From positions 384,859 to 448,858 of the forward strand of contig CAZDWZ010000004.1 of assembly GCA_964509425.1 (NCBI GenBank): a DNA stretch of 64,000 bases, given 5' to 3'. The notes beneath the pieces were generated by a model. The model was given only the letters and a program-made list of their open reading frames with translations, searched no databases and was not told where the DNA came from. The stretch is from CAZDWZ01 sp964509425 (GTDB taxonomy: Bacteria; Bdellovibrionota_C; UBA2361; SZUA-149; CAZDWZ01). Both the position numbers and the translations under genes were made by a program. Positions 25,150 through 34,315 of the stretch are shown one piece after another (the first letter of the stretch is position 1; the number at the start of each line of letters is the position of its first letter).

Positions 25150-27054
25150 GTGCATTTGATTCGGCATATTTCCAACATTTCGATTCACCGCAAACTGCGG
25201 CTGGTCGTCCTGCTCACGACCACGGCAACTCTTTTCCTCGCGTTCATCGTCGTCAACTTCAGCACGGCAGCGAGCTTTCGAGCCCGACTTCAAGAGGATC
25301 TTTTGTCGGTAACTCAGGTCATCGCTGAAACGCTCAGACCCGCACTTCTCTTTAACGACGCAGCGTCCGCGGAAAGATTGCTTGGAGCATTGAAGGGGAA
25401 AACGAACATCGTGTCAGCGACGGTTTATGACCGAGACGGGCAGGCATTCGCTTCGTATTTTCGCTCAAACGTATCAACGAAAGAAATCGCGGAGATGCCG
25501 AAAAAAAGCAAAGGGAGCAGCTGCGACGCACGGGAATGTATTTCGTATCATGTGATCAGCCATCAGGGAGAAAACGTGGGCACATTGCTGCTCCGCTCGG
25601 ATCTGATGCAACTGACCGAGCAACAACAACGTTTTGCGCAATACCTTGGACTGGTCGCCATTGTCTGCGTCCTCTTCGCAATCATTCTTTCGATGATTCT
25701 CGGAAGCATCATCACAAAGCCGATTCTGGCGCTCGCGGAACTCGCGGGGCAGATTTCCACGAAAAAAGATTACTCTCTCCGTGCCGCCGTCGGCGGATCG
25801 GATGAACTTGGGACGCTCAGTAGCACGCTGAACGAAATGCTCATTCAGATTGAAGACCGCGATAAAAAGCTCGTGGAAGCGAATCAAGCAAAGTCAGAAT
25901 TCGTCGCCAACACCAGCCACGAGATACGCACGCCGGTCAGCAACATTCTCGGATTCGCCGAATTAATGCAGCAGACCACGCTCTCTGCTGATCAGCAGCG
26001 ATGGCTTTCTCTGATTGAGGCATCTGCCTCGTCTCTGCTCGGAATAATTAACGACATCCTTGATATTTCGAAAATTGAAGCCGGACATTTGGATTTGGAT
26101 CCGATTCCCGTCGATCTTGGAAGCCATCTCGAAAAGCTGCTGGCACCACTGGTCGTGACGGCCGAAAAGAAGGAGTTGACTCTGGATATTATTCTCGACC
26201 CCGAACTCCCCCAGTGCTTGATGGTCGATCCGCTCCGATTCGGACAAGTCGTCCTCAACCTCGTAAACAATGCAATTAAGTTCACCATGCCGCACGGCAA
26301 AATCACAGTCGAAGTAAAGACGCTCTCGAAGTCACCGCGCGGTGCCGAGCTGTTGGTATCTGTCGACGACAGCGGAATCGGAATCTCGTCAGATGCCCTG
26401 GAGAAGGTTTTCGAGCCGTTTCGCCAAGCAGACGCCTCAACGAGCCGAAAGTTTGGGGGAACCGGGCTCGGTCTTGCGATCAGCCGTCGCATCATCCAGC
26501 TTATGGGCGGGAACCTCTGGGCCGCAAGCTCAGTCGGCAAGGGTTCAACCTTCTTCATTCAGCTCTTTCTTCGCTCAGACGAAGAGTCTAAAAATTCGCT
26601 CCCCGCAGTCACGGACAGCGCCGCAGCCCGAGTGGCGGTCACCCCGCCTGCTCAGATCGCGGCAACCCTTCCCCGTATTCTCGTCGCCGAGGATAATCCG
26701 ATGGGACGAGAGATCATCGCGCATCGCCTAAGACGATTAGGCTATGAAGTCGAACTCGCCGAAAACGGCTGTCAGGTGGTCGAACAGGCCACCAAGAAAG
26801 AATTCGATCTGATATTGATGGATTGCCAAATGCCGGAGATGGACGGATTCGAAGCCACGGCGCGTATTCGGGCCTTTGAAGAAAGCACGGGGCGACGTAC
26901 TCCGATCGTTGCATTGACCGCCCACGCGATTCAGGGCTACCGTGATGTTTGTCTCAACGCGGGAATGGACGACTACGTCACAAAACCGATTTCCGAAACG
27001 CAACTCGGCGAGTTCCTTCGCATCTTCGGTGAGCGAAAATCGCAAACGACTTGA
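25150..27054 (+). CDS. Hybrid sensor histidine kinase with CHASE8-like domain
   Basis: 634 residues from the GTG at 25150, which aligns with the N-terminus of the paralogue at 17175-19145; a longer GTG start at 25054 is less likely. TM1 at about 17-38, a periplasmic domain with C125-x4-C130, TM2 at about 166-187, HAMP, HisKA with H257 in 'ANTSHEIRTP', an intact ATPase domain ('NNAIKF', 'DDSGIGIS', 'GGTGLGLAIS') and a C-terminal receiver with 'DLILMDCQMPEMDGFEA'. It probably senses through the YfiR/TonB-receptor pair, by gene context. Confidence 0.92.
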   Translation: MHLIRHISNISIHRKLRLVVLLTTTATLFLAFIVVNFSTAASFRARLQEDLLSVTQVIAETLRPALLFNDAASAERLLGALKGKTNIVSATVYDRDGQAFASYFRSNVSTKEIAEMPKKSKGSSCDARECISYHVISHQGENVGTLLLRSDLMQLTEQQQRFAQYLGLVAIVCVLFAIILSMILGSIITKPILALAELAGQISTKKDYSLRAAVGGSDELGTLSSTLNEMLIQIEDRDKKLVEANQAKSEFVANTSHEIRTPVSNILGFAELMQQTTLSADQQRWLSLIEASASSLLGIINDILDISKIEAGHLDLDPIPVDLGSHLEKLLAPLVVTAEKKELTLDIILDPELPQCLMVDPLRFGQVVLNLVNNAIKFTMPHGKITVEVKTLSKSPRGAELLVSVDDSGIGISSDALEKVFEPFRQADASTSRKFGGTGLGLAISRRIIQLMGGNLWAASSVGKGSTFFIQLFLRSDEESKNSLPAVTDSAAARVAVTPPAQIAATLPRILVAEDNPMGREIIAHRLRRLGYEVELAENGCQVVEQATKKEFDLILMDCQMPEMDGFEATARIRAFEESTGRRTPIVALTAHAIQGYRDVCLNAGMDDYVTKPISETQLGEFLRIFGERKSQTT

Positions 27055-27066
27055 ACGTTCTCCGGA

Positions 27067-28698
27067 CTAATCGACAACCTCTTGCCGCCGGAGTGCCGCG
27101 GCCGCGCTCTCCTTAACTTGCTCATCCTCGTCGTCCAGCAATTCGATCAACAGCTTTCTTGTTGATCGGGCTGCGGGCGCGATTTCTGTCAACGTCAGTG
27201 CGATCTCCCGTCTCAGAATCGGATCTTCTTCTCGCGCTGCCTCTCGGAATTGGGCAAAAAGGACCGTGGCGTCTGCCGATTTCAGCGATTCAAGCATTCG
27301 TGTGCGAAGCTGAGCGCTCGCAGCCGGAAGCTCCCTGATCAGCACTCCGACAGCAGGCTTGTGAAACGGATTCACCGATAACAGACTCGTTGCCGCCTGA
27401 ATCTTCACTGCTGAGTCCGCGTCTTCCTTCAGCGCCTTCTCCATCAAATCAAATACCTTCTGATCGCTTGCGATCAGAGGGTGTAAGGCCTGCGCAGCAT
27501 TCTGCCGTACCAACGGATTCTGATCGGAGAGCGCTTCAGCGAGAGGAGCGACTCCTACTACGCCAATTTTCTGCATGACGTACCCGGCGGAGAACCGGAC
27601 CCTCGAGTCTGAATCTCGGAGTGCCTTCGACAATGCCGGCAACAAATTTTCGTCGAATACTTTGAGCTCGGCGATCTTCATCGCCGTCTCGGCGCGCACA
27701 GTGGGATCAGGGTGATTGAGTCCGTCCGAAAAGCCCTTGGGAATGCCCTGAGTTCCCTCGTGAGAAACGGCATTCTCCGCAACGGGGGCGGGGGGTTCGA
27801 GAGCCGCAACTTTGGTCTGGATGGCTTCTTCGGGTCGCTTCAAAGAAGCTCGCGCTCCTTCCGCATCTGCTTGAGCCTTTTCGCCTTGGCTCAAATCGAC
27901 AACGGAGGAATCCGATCTCAGGGCCGCGGTAACTTCGGTATTCATCGCATCGGGTTTCGAGTCCGCGATCGAAGGTGCGGGATCAGCTCCGAGAGCGGTC
28001 AGCCCCTCGCGAGCGCGTGAAGCAATAGTCGAGGACGGGTCGTCGAGAACACTCTTCAAGCTCCCTATCGTCTCGGGACTTGAGTCGGCAGTACGACGAA
28101 GAGCGATAACCGCACGAAGCCGGATTCTCGAGTCCGAATCTTTGAGTGCTTGACGAAGTGCAGCGAGCGCTCCCTCATTGCGAGTACGAAGAATCCCCAG
28201 AGTCTCTACCGCTCCCATTCGGGGGCCCATCGCACGATTGGATCCGACGATCTCGGCGAGCTCCAGTGCCAGATCTTTGGAAGATCCGCTTCCCTGACTT
28301 CGGAGGGCGCGCGCAATCGCAAAGCTGAGCGCTTCGTCGCCGGAGAGAACTGAGCGGACGAGAACACTTCCCACGTTCACGTTCCACACCGACAGCAGCT
28401 TAACCAGCGAGGCGATAAACGATTCGTCTTCAAAAGAATGATCTCTCAGCAACCTGAGAACCGTCCGTCGGCCTTCGTCCCGGAGCTCGGCGGGGCAGAT
28501 GGTATTCGTCAGCTGCTCGAGACCTCGCAGGCGTTCCTCCTGACTTCCCTCCAAAAGAGCTAGGGCATCGGTGCATGCTGAGGGCGCACCCGCTTCCTGA
28601 GCTTCCGAATACGGCGCTAAGATTTGGCAGCCGCCGAGAAGCAGACACAAAAACCACTCTCTCGATTTTCTACCGCCTATGCGTAAGGTGCTCTTCAA
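27067..28698 (-). CDS. HEAT-repeat lipoprotein
   Basis: 543 residues from a TTG preceded by GGGAGA at nine bases. A signal peptide ends in LLGGC, an acceptable lipobox. Two blocks of HEAT repeats follow, at about 100-250 and 330-540, seen as recurring 'LRQALKDSDSRIRLRAVIAL', 'LSDQNPLVRQNAAQAL' and 'LLDDEDEQVKESAAAAL', separated by a Glu/Ala/Pro-rich linker. HEAT arrays are protein-binding scaffolds. It converges with the kinase gene 13 bp away. Specific partner unknown. Confidence 0.8.
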   Translation of the reverse strand: MKSTLRIGGRKSREWFLCLLLGGCQILAPYSEAQEAGAPSACTDALALLEGSQEERLRGLEQLTNTICPAELRDEGRRTVLRLLRDHSFEDESFIASLVKLLSVWNVNVGSVLVRSVLSGDEALSFAIARALRSQGSGSSKDLALELAEIVGSNRAMGPRMGAVETLGILRTRNEGALAALRQALKDSDSRIRLRAVIALRRTADSSPETIGSLKSVLDDPSSTIASRAREGLTALGADPAPSIADSKPDAMNTEVTAALRSDSSVVDLSQGEKAQADAEGARASLKRPEEAIQTKVAALEPPAPVAENAVSHEGTQGIPKGFSDGLNHPDPTVRAETAMKIAELKVFDENLLPALSKALRDSDSRVRFSAGYVMQKIGVVGVAPLAEALSDQNPLVRQNAAQALHPLIASDQKVFDLMEKALKEDADSAVKIQAATSLLSVNPFHKPAVGVLIRELPAASAQLRTRMLESLKSADATVLFAQFREAAREEDPILRREIALTLTEIAPAARSTRKLLIELLDDEDEQVKESAAAALRRQEVVD

Positions 28699-28827
28699 GA
28701 ATGAATCTCCCGATTAAATTCGCCTGACGATGCCTGAACTGAGCCGTTCACGATACGACGGCGAACATGGCGGAGTTGCAAAATTACCGCTCCGGTAGTA
28801 GCTCGTTCCGCTATCCGGGGGGTTTGA

Positions 28828-29268
28828 ATGCCGTATCTTAAATCATCTCGCCACTTCATTTTGCGACGTGTCGTTTATTTTTTTCTAATTATCATTTTTT
28901 CCGTGCCAATTTCTGGGTGCGCTACTCTTCGCTCGACTGGTGTCTTTTCATACCGGGGCGGTGAACGTTCGGGACACGTTGTGCGTCATACGGTGACCAA
29001 ACGGGGTGAGACGCTGAGCGCCATTTCACGACAATACACCGGCACTTCGAAAAACTGGCGAGTCATCGCATCCGAGAATTCGGGAATTGATCCGAAGAAA
29101 CTTTCTTTGGGTCAGAGAATCCGCATCCCGAAAAATTTGATCCGCGTCCGGGGACAGAGAGCCATTGGAGAGGCGAATCTCAAAGACGAGCTCATTCGAG
29201 AGAAACTGATGGACGCAGTCCTCGAGAAGACATGTGATCCAGCCGGGAGCAAACTACCCGAAGATTGA
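28828..29268 (+). CDS. LysM-domain lipoprotein
   Basis: 146 residues. A long hydrophobic signal ends in 'SVPISGC', a good lipobox, so the mature protein should sit in the envelope. Residues about 52-100 form a LysM domain: 'HTVTKRGETLSAISRQYTGT', 'NWRVIASENSGIDPKKLSLG' and 'QRIRIPKNLI'. LysM binds peptidoglycan glycans. The C-terminal 45 residues are charged and helical. A possible terminator follows. Single-gene unit. Confidence 0.88.
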   Translation: MPYLKSSRHFILRRVVYFFLIIIFSVPISGCATLRSTGVFSYRGGERSGHVVRHTVTKRGETLSAISRQYTGTSKNWRVIASENSGIDPKKLSLGQRIRIPKNLIRVRGQRAIGEANLKDELIREKLMDAVLEKTCDPAGSKLPED

Positions 29269-29313
29269 CGAGGTAAGAAGCTCGCTTGCGTAGTTCCAAT
29301 CTTGGAGGCCGCC

Positions 29314-29341
29314 ACCGCGCGTTTCAATTTCACCGCGCGGT
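29314..29341 (+). terminator. Possible terminator after the LysM gene
   Basis: ACCGCGCG (29314-29321) pairs with CGCGCGGT (29334-29341) over a 12-base loop; the following GTAATTT is only weakly T-rich. A bidirectional hairpin is possible. Confidence 0.4.
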
Positions 29342-29411
29342 GTAATTTAGCTGATTTTACGTTTGTTCGTGCATACGCTAAAACGCTTGATAGGATCCTC
29401 CTCTCACCGGA

Positions 29412-30611
29412 ATGCAAACAATGTTGAAACAAATCGGCTTTTTCAGCTTGTCTCTCCGCCTGGCCTCACTCTTGATGCTGTTCGGCTCTGCGCCTTCCGC
29501 GGATGCCGCTCCCGAAGAAAAAGTTCCGGTTCGCCTCGGCGCTTCTATAGCGCTTACGGGAAAACTTGCGGATATGGGCGCCGCCGAGAAGCAGGGGTTC
29601 GAGCTCGCTGCGGAGGATATCAACGCCGCTTCAGGCTTCGAGGGTCGAGGTATTCGGCTTCTCTTCGAGGATAACGCAAGCGATCCGAAAGCTGCCTTAA
29701 ATGGAGCAAACAAACTTTTCGATAGCGATAAGGTCGACTTCTTTTTCACGGCTTTTTCGCACATCACCCAAGCACTCGAGGCGCGGCTCAAGCGTGCAAA
29801 AGTATTGTTCATCTATCATGCGTCGATCGGCCACGTGGCGGCCCACAACACGCTGGGGTTTCGTGATTGGGCAGACATCGATGAACAAACTCTCGCTCTG
29901 ATGAAGTTCGCAAAATCAGAAGGTCGGAAGCGCGTGGCTTACCTCGGCGAGCAGCATGAAGCTTGCCAGGCCTACGAGGGACTGTTGCGCGAGCGGCACA
30001 AAGAATTCGGCTTCGAGCTCCTCTCGGTGGAGAATTACGTGGCAGGCGAAGTTGATTTCAAGCCGATGCTGCTTCGAATTTCTCAAAGGCAACCGGACGC
30101 CGTCTTCGTGTGTAGTTGGCGGGACGGTGGAATACTCATGTCACAGATGAAGGCGCTGAACCTCATAAAACTTCCCACTTACCAGCAGGTCGCACCGCTC
30201 TTGGGCGTGAACGACACTCCGGAGGTTCGGAAGCTCTATGAAGAAAACGCGGCGGTAAGCTCCTGGCTGGTTTTCGCCGAAGGAGAGCTGAACTCCGTTC
30301 AAGAGAAGTTTTTTCAGCGAGTAAAGGAACGTTTCGGGAACGCGCCGCGAATAGAGACTCTGATTGCATTCGACGACCTCTTTATCCTTGAAAAAGCGGC
30401 CCGCGGATGTTTGCAAGGCGGAGGTGTTGATCAACTCTGCGTTGCGAAAAATCTGGCTCAGACCACAAGTGAGGGCGTCTCCGGACCGGTTTGTTTCGAC
30501 GACCTTCGGCGGGCGAGGCGTCCCACGCTTTTGATCCGCGTCATCGACGGGAGATGGAAGAAGGTGTTTGAGGACGGCGGGGTCTGCGCCTCGCGTGGGA
30601 AAACAGGCTAA
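29412..30611 (+). CDS. Leu/Ile/Val-type periplasmic substrate-binding protein
   Basis: 399 residues (a start at the ATG at 29421 is equally possible) with a signal peptide ending near 'SADAAPEE'. The fold is that of type I periplasmic binding proteins: 'VRLGASIALTGKLADMGAAE', 'LAAEDINAASGFEGRGIRLL', 'FEDNASDPKAALNGANKLF' and 'RVAYLGEQHEACQAYEG'. Such proteins feed ABC importers for amino acids or amides, but no permease or ATPase gene lies nearby, so it may serve a distant transporter or a sensor. A related protein is encoded at 60837-61964. Confidence 0.85.
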   Translation: MQTMLKQIGFFSLSLRLASLLMLFGSAPSADAAPEEKVPVRLGASIALTGKLADMGAAEKQGFELAAEDINAASGFEGRGIRLLFEDNASDPKAALNGANKLFDSDKVDFFFTAFSHITQALEARLKRAKVLFIYHASIGHVAAHNTLGFRDWADIDEQTLALMKFAKSEGRKRVAYLGEQHEACQAYEGLLRERHKEFGFELLSVENYVAGEVDFKPMLLRISQRQPDAVFVCSWRDGGILMSQMKALNLIKLPTYQQVAPLLGVNDTPEVRKLYEENAAVSSWLVFAEGELNSVQEKFFQRVKERFGNAPRIETLIAFDDLFILEKAARGCLQGGGVDQLCVAKNLAQTTSEGVSGPVCFDDLRRARRPTLLIRVIDGRWKKVFEDGGVCASRGKTG

Positions 30612-30693
30612 ACGTCATTCCCGGTCGAGTCGCGAAGCTTGTGCAAGAACGGATGAAAGCACGGGCCAATTCCGGTATTGCTTCACGAGGGCT

Positions 30694-31443
30694 CTAGGCG
30701 CGAACAGCGCCTTCGAGAATTTTTCTCGCCTTCTTCGCGATCCCCAACTGTTTTTGATCTCGTCGCTGAATGAACCGAGGTTCATGTTTGAACTGCAGAA
30801 TCGCATCATCGAGAATTTGTTTTGCCTCTTCACGGGCGCCTTCTTCGGAGAGAAGTGTGGCAAGGTCTATCTGATATTGTAGTTGAGAGCTCGATTTTAC
30901 GATTCGCCGGTATATCTCGATCGCTTTCTTGCGTTCATCGAGGTCAACGCAGAGGGCAGCGTAGTTCACCGCCGCTTCGAAGTTTTTAAAATCGAAGTCT
31001 TTCTCCAGCAAGGCCTCGAAGCGAACTCTCGCTTCGTTGCTTCGCTTGGCACCCATCAGGCAGCTCGCCGACAGGTATTGATACACCTTATTCCCGGTTT
31101 CAGATTGCAGAAGCTCTTCGGCAAGCACCGTGGCTTCGTCAAATTTTCCGGCGTCGTGCAACGCCTGGGCGAGCTTCAGTTTATTAACCGCGCTTCCGCT
31201 CGATTTGTAGAGATAGCGAAGCTCATCCAGTGACGTTTTTTTCTTGAGCACGCGCTTCCAAAGACGGGCAAACTCCGGATCGTGGATTTTGACGGCAAAA
31301 AAGTAGGCCCAGTCTCCGAACGGTATCCAGCAGATGAGGAACCAATAGGAACTCATACCGCCACGGCCGCCACCGCTCCGCTGAATGGAGTCGACGAGCA
31401 TCCACGCTTTGAAGGCCAGCAGTAAAACGGCGATAATCGGCAT
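30694..31443 (-). CDS. Membrane protein with PLDc_N-like start and TPR repeats
   Basis: 249 residues. Two hydrophobic segments at about 1-15 and 28-50, with 'WMLVDSIQRS' and 'YWFLICWIPFGDWAYFF', resemble the N-terminal domain of PLDc_N proteins. The rest is a TPR solenoid: 'NKLKLAQALHDAGKFDEATV', 'VYQYLSASCLMGAKRSNEAR', 'YQIDLATLLSEEGAREEAKQ'. The TPR part should face the cytoplasm and bind a protein partner. No function can be named. It converges with the binding-protein gene and is divergent from the DUF445 gene. Confidence 0.75.
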   Translation of the reverse strand: MPIIAVLLLAFKAWMLVDSIQRSGGGRGGMSSYWFLICWIPFGDWAYFFAVKIHDPEFARLWKRVLKKKTSLDELRYLYKSSGSAVNKLKLAQALHDAGKFDEATVLAEELLQSETGNKVYQYLSASCLMGAKRSNEARVRFEALLEKDFDFKNFEAAVNYAALCVDLDERKKAIEIYRRIVKSSSQLQYQIDLATLLSEEGAREEAKQILDDAILQFKHEPRFIQRRDQKQLGIAKKARKILEGAVRA

Positions 31444-31625
31444 ACATTCTCAATAAGCTGCGACTTCACTATCGGCTAGAATCGTCCATCCCTTAATGTA
31501 GAGATTTTAGACCGCGGATGGAAGCGTATTCCTGGCCATTTCCGTCTTCTTCTTTTCCCCTGCCCTTGCCTGGCACTCGGCGGTCGGATTACGGTGTCGA
31601 ATTCTCCATTCCCCAAAGGCGTTCT

Positions 31626-32858
31626 ATGACGGCAGAGACTCAGAGAGTTCATTTTCGCACGATGTGGTGGGTCGCCACCCTCGTTCTCATCGGGGTAACC
31701 GTGCTCTTTTTCGTCGCCAGTCACTTTCGTGCAGTTCACCCTGGTTTTGCCCTTCTCCGGGCCTTCTGTGAAGCCGCAATGGTTGGAGGCCTCGCCGATT
31801 GGTTTGCCGTTTCGGCGCTTTTCCGTCGCCCATTAGGGTTGCCGATTCCGCATACCGCGATCGTTCCAGCAAATAAAGGGAGAATCGGCCGCAGCCTCGG
31901 ACTTTTCATTCACGAGAACTTTCTGTCGGAGGAAGTGCTCGAATCCGAAGCGGTGAACATCACCGGCGCTATTACCCGCTGGCTGGAGGTTCCGGAGAAC
32001 CGGCGAAGCATTGTTCAAAGCGTTCAAACTCTCATGCCGCATCTCTTGGAGACGCTCGAAGAAGAAGAAATAAAGCAGTTCTTCGATTCGCAGGCAGAGG
32101 ACCTGGTAAGCCAGCTCGATCTCGCGGGATTCACGGCAAAGATTCTCCGCCTGCTCACGGTAGACGAATTACATGAGGTCGTCCTCGACGAAGTTGTCCT
32201 TCAATCTCGTTCGTTTTTCCATGACAATAGCGATTGGTTCCAACAGCAAATCCGCGACGCGAGTCCGTGGTTCGTCCCAGAGTTCGTCGATCGGAGAATA
32301 TTTGCGGCCATTCTCGAAAAGACTGAGGAGACACTTTCAAGTGCGATTGCAGATCGAAACCATGAGCTCCGCCGAAGGGTTCACGCCGCGGTCGAGCAGT
32401 TTATCGCGAAGCTGGAAACCTCCGACAAGTTCAAACAAGAGGGAGAAAAAATAAAGCAACTTCTTCTCAAGAACACGGTGGTTCGCGAATACATCAACTC
32501 GATTCGCGACGGCATACTCGAGAATGTTCGCGAAGATGTGCTGAAGCCTGACTCAAAAATCCTGGCCGCTCTCGAAAACATGCTGGAAGGCTTCGTCGAG
32601 ACCATGAGCGGCTCATCGGATCTCCAGCTTCGAATGAATCGAATTCTTCGCCGCCTATTCGCCGCAGCAGTGGGCGACCAAGGCGAGCATCTCGTGGAGC
32701 GAATCGCAAAAACTGTGGACTCCTGGGATACCGACACTCTCGTCCAAAAGCTCGAAGAGCAAGTGGGTTCGGATCTGCAGTTTATCCGCATGAACGGAAC
32801 AATTGTCGGCGGGCTCATCGGCGTCGCGATCTTCACCGTGGAGAACCTGCTGCACTAG
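31626..32858 (+). CDS. DUF445 membrane protein (YjiN type)
   Basis: 410 residues from the ATG at 31626; longer readings start in non-coding-like sequence. The signature 'FALLRAFCEAAMVGGLADWF' followed by 'AVSALFRRPLGLPIPHTAIV' and 'ANKGRIGRSLGLFIHENFL' is that of the DUF445 (YjiN/YheB) family. A membrane segment lies near the start and another at the C-terminus, with a long helical cytoplasmic or periplasmic part between. Function is unsettled. A paired inverted repeat follows its stop. Confidence 0.88.
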   Translation: MTAETQRVHFRTMWWVATLVLIGVTVLFFVASHFRAVHPGFALLRAFCEAAMVGGLADWFAVSALFRRPLGLPIPHTAIVPANKGRIGRSLGLFIHENFLSEEVLESEAVNITGAITRWLEVPENRRSIVQSVQTLMPHLLETLEEEEIKQFFDSQAEDLVSQLDLAGFTAKILRLLTVDELHEVVLDEVVLQSRSFFHDNSDWFQQQIRDASPWFVPEFVDRRIFAAILEKTEETLSSAIADRNHELRRRVHAAVEQFIAKLETSDKFKQEGEKIKQLLLKNTVVREYINSIRDGILENVREDVLKPDSKILAALENMLEGFVETMSGSSDLQLRMNRILRRLFAAAVGDQGEHLVERIAKTVDSWDTDTLVQKLEEQVGSDLQFIRMNGTIVGGLIGVAIFTVENLLH

Positions 32859-32878
32859 AGCGCTCTTTCTCTGCGTTT

Positions 32879-32975
32879 TCCCTGTGTCTCTGTGCCTCTG
32901 TGGTTCAAAAAGCGTATCACTCTATTCTCCATCCTGTTGAACCGCAGAGGCACAGAGACACAGAGGCACAGAGAT
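32879..32975. repeat. CTCTGTG-type inverted repeat, copy 1
   Basis: The left arm (about 32879-32909, containing CTCTGTGCCTCTGTGG) and the right arm (about 32937-32974, containing CCGCAGAGGCACAGAGACAC) are complementary over roughly 28 bp with one or two mismatches around a 27-base loop. A related copy lies at 47874-47991. Each follows the 3' end of a gene. From memory, this motif recurs in many unrelated environmental genomes. Confidence 0.75.
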
Positions 32976-33020
32976 TGGTGTGGAAGTCCCACGATGTGGG
33001 GGGGGGTGTTAACCTCCTTT

Positions 33021-33087
33021 AAAAAAGATTTGATCCCGCTCCTCTCCGTCCGCCACGATGGCCGTTCGTGCGGACGGAGAGTGCGGG
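33021..33087 (-). terminator. Strong intrinsic terminator in the GC-rich segment
   Basis: On the minus strand, CCCGC plus CTCTCCGTCCGC pair with GCGGACGGAGAG plus GCGGG: the 12-bp core is perfect (plus-strand 33042-33053 and 33070-33081), and TTTTTT (33021-33026) follows ten bases later. Confidence 0.85.
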
Positions 33088-33100
33088 ACCGGGTCGAACA

Positions 33101-34096
33101 TCACGCCGCGGCGACCGGGTAGAGCCGATCGACGAACTCGGCGGCCCGGCACAACGCGCCGACCATGTCGTCCTTAGCGAACGTCCGGGTGCCGAAGCCG
33201 CGGACCGCCGTCCGTACGCCCGCGTCCCACCACGGGAACAACTCGATCCCCCACGTCACGTCGGTGGCGCAGCCGGTGATCGCGTCCATCAACTCCTTGG
33301 TGGGCATCGGGGTGTCCTCGTTCAGCTCCCCGCGGGTGGTGAGCGCCGAGAGGTGCCGCCGACGGGGGTTCGCGAGCGGCGAGGTCGTCGCCAGCTCGCT
33401 CTTCACGTCGTCCATCGACTTCCCGTTCGAGATGGCCCAGTCGTACAGGTGGCTCGTGTCGTGGAGCACGCTCCACCGGATCGGACCCGTCGCGAGCAGG
33501 TTCGCCGCGGAAACCACCTTCGCGATCCGGGAGGGCCGCGTCGAGCGGCGGTACTCCCGCCGACAGAGGTATTCGGCCAAGAGCTGGACGACCGTCTTGC
33601 ACTTCTTCCCGGCCTCGTTCGAGATCCACGCGAGGGCCGCGGAGACAGGCTGGACCACCTCGTCCTCGAACTGCGCGTCGGAAACGTCGCCGAGGTGGAG
33701 ATCCGCCGTCCACCCTTCGGTCACGGGGCCGGCCGCGACGGTCGCGCCCACCCGGTCCGCGAGCAGCACCTGATCGAGGACGCCCTTCTTACCAGCCTCA
33801 CGCGTCGCCGGGTTCGTCAGGTCGAACGGGGGCGGCGTGAAGATGAACGTTGACACGTCGTGATAGCCGATCGTCCGGAGCGCGGCGACCATGTCCGCGT
33901 ACTCGTCGCACTGCGCCGGGTTGCTGGCGTCGCACGGCAGGATGTCCACCCCCTTGTAGCGACCGCCGCTCTGCTCCCAGACGGCGCGCGCCAACGCGAC
34001 GAGCGCCCACTTGTCACCGCCACCGGCGGCCGGCTCGAGCGGGTTGAACCCCGCCGCCGTGCTGACGAACGTCAGCCGTTTCAGTTCCTTCGCCAT
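33101..34096 (-). CDS. Xylose-isomerase-like TIM-barrel protein (foreign composition)
   Basis: 331 residues. The pattern of 'RLTFVSTAAGFNPLEP' at the start, 'LHDTSHLYDWAISNGKSMDD', 'RRHLSALTTRGELNEDTPMP' and 'DVTWGIELFPWWD' suggests a sugar phosphate isomerase/epimerase-type TIM barrel. Metal-binding Glu and His residues could be those in the last two phrases, but I cannot confirm a set. G+C and codon use differ sharply from all neighbours and recall Planctomycetota; that origin is inference. Its ATG overlaps the stop of an upstream gene (TGATG). Confidence 0.7.
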   Translation of the reverse strand: MAKELKRLTFVSTAAGFNPLEPAAGGGDKWALVALARAVWEQSGGRYKGVDILPCDASNPAQCDEYADMVAALRTIGYHDVSTFIFTPPPFDLTNPATREAGKKGVLDQVLLADRVGATVAAGPVTEGWTADLHLGDVSDAQFEDEVVQPVSAALAWISNEAGKKCKTVVQLLAEYLCRREYRRSTRPSRIAKVVSAANLLATGPIRWSVLHDTSHLYDWAISNGKSMDDVKSELATTSPLANPRRRHLSALTTRGELNEDTPMPTKELMDAITGCATDVTWGIELFPWWDAGVRTAVRGFGTRTFAKDDMVGALCRAAEFVDRLYPVAAA

Positions 34097-34206
34097 CAGT
34101 CGTCCCCTTCGAAATACGGGTTCGGTTTGCCAACGACGAAGGGAGAACCGCTTTCCCCCACGTCGTTGAGAAGCTCGGGGTTCTCAACGACGAGGCAATC
34201 GCCTCT
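34096..34206 (-). pseudogene. Truncated 3' end of a gene in the GC-rich segment
   Basis: The frame reads GDCLVVENPELLNDVG, then GSPFVVGKPNPYFEGDD, then TGA overlapping the next ATG as TGATG, with coding-like GC-rich codons. Upstream of about 34206 the sequence returns to host-like composition and the frame loses its coding look. I read this as the C-terminus of a gene cut off at the segment boundary. Confidence 0.55.
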
Positions 34207-34315
34207 ACTCAAACTGGATGGAAGAGAATAGAAATAGGACCAAGAGCGCACCGGACGGGCGCGCCGCGCCTCGGATAGCAACCCTCACCGCGAATTGCAA
34301 GAAAACGAGCCTTTC

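Larger units (their letters stand above)
33007..34206. other. GC-rich foreign or chimeric segment
   Basis: About 1.2 kb with far higher G+C (roughly mid-60s percent) than the flanks. It opens at a run of nine G (32998-33006) and closes near 34206. It contains the terminator, one complete gene and the 3' end of another, all on the minus strand. The outer ends look cut: a ribosome-site-like AAAGGAGG (minus strand, 33013-33020) lacks a following gene, and the upstream gene is truncated. Transfer or an assembly chimera would both fit. Confidence 0.7.

Noticed and set aside
33068..33853. A long plus-strand open frame (about 261 codons) across the GC-rich segment
   Set aside because: It is antisense to the TIM-barrel gene, made of Arg/Pro/Gly-rich sequence with no motif; such frames are common in GC-rich DNA.
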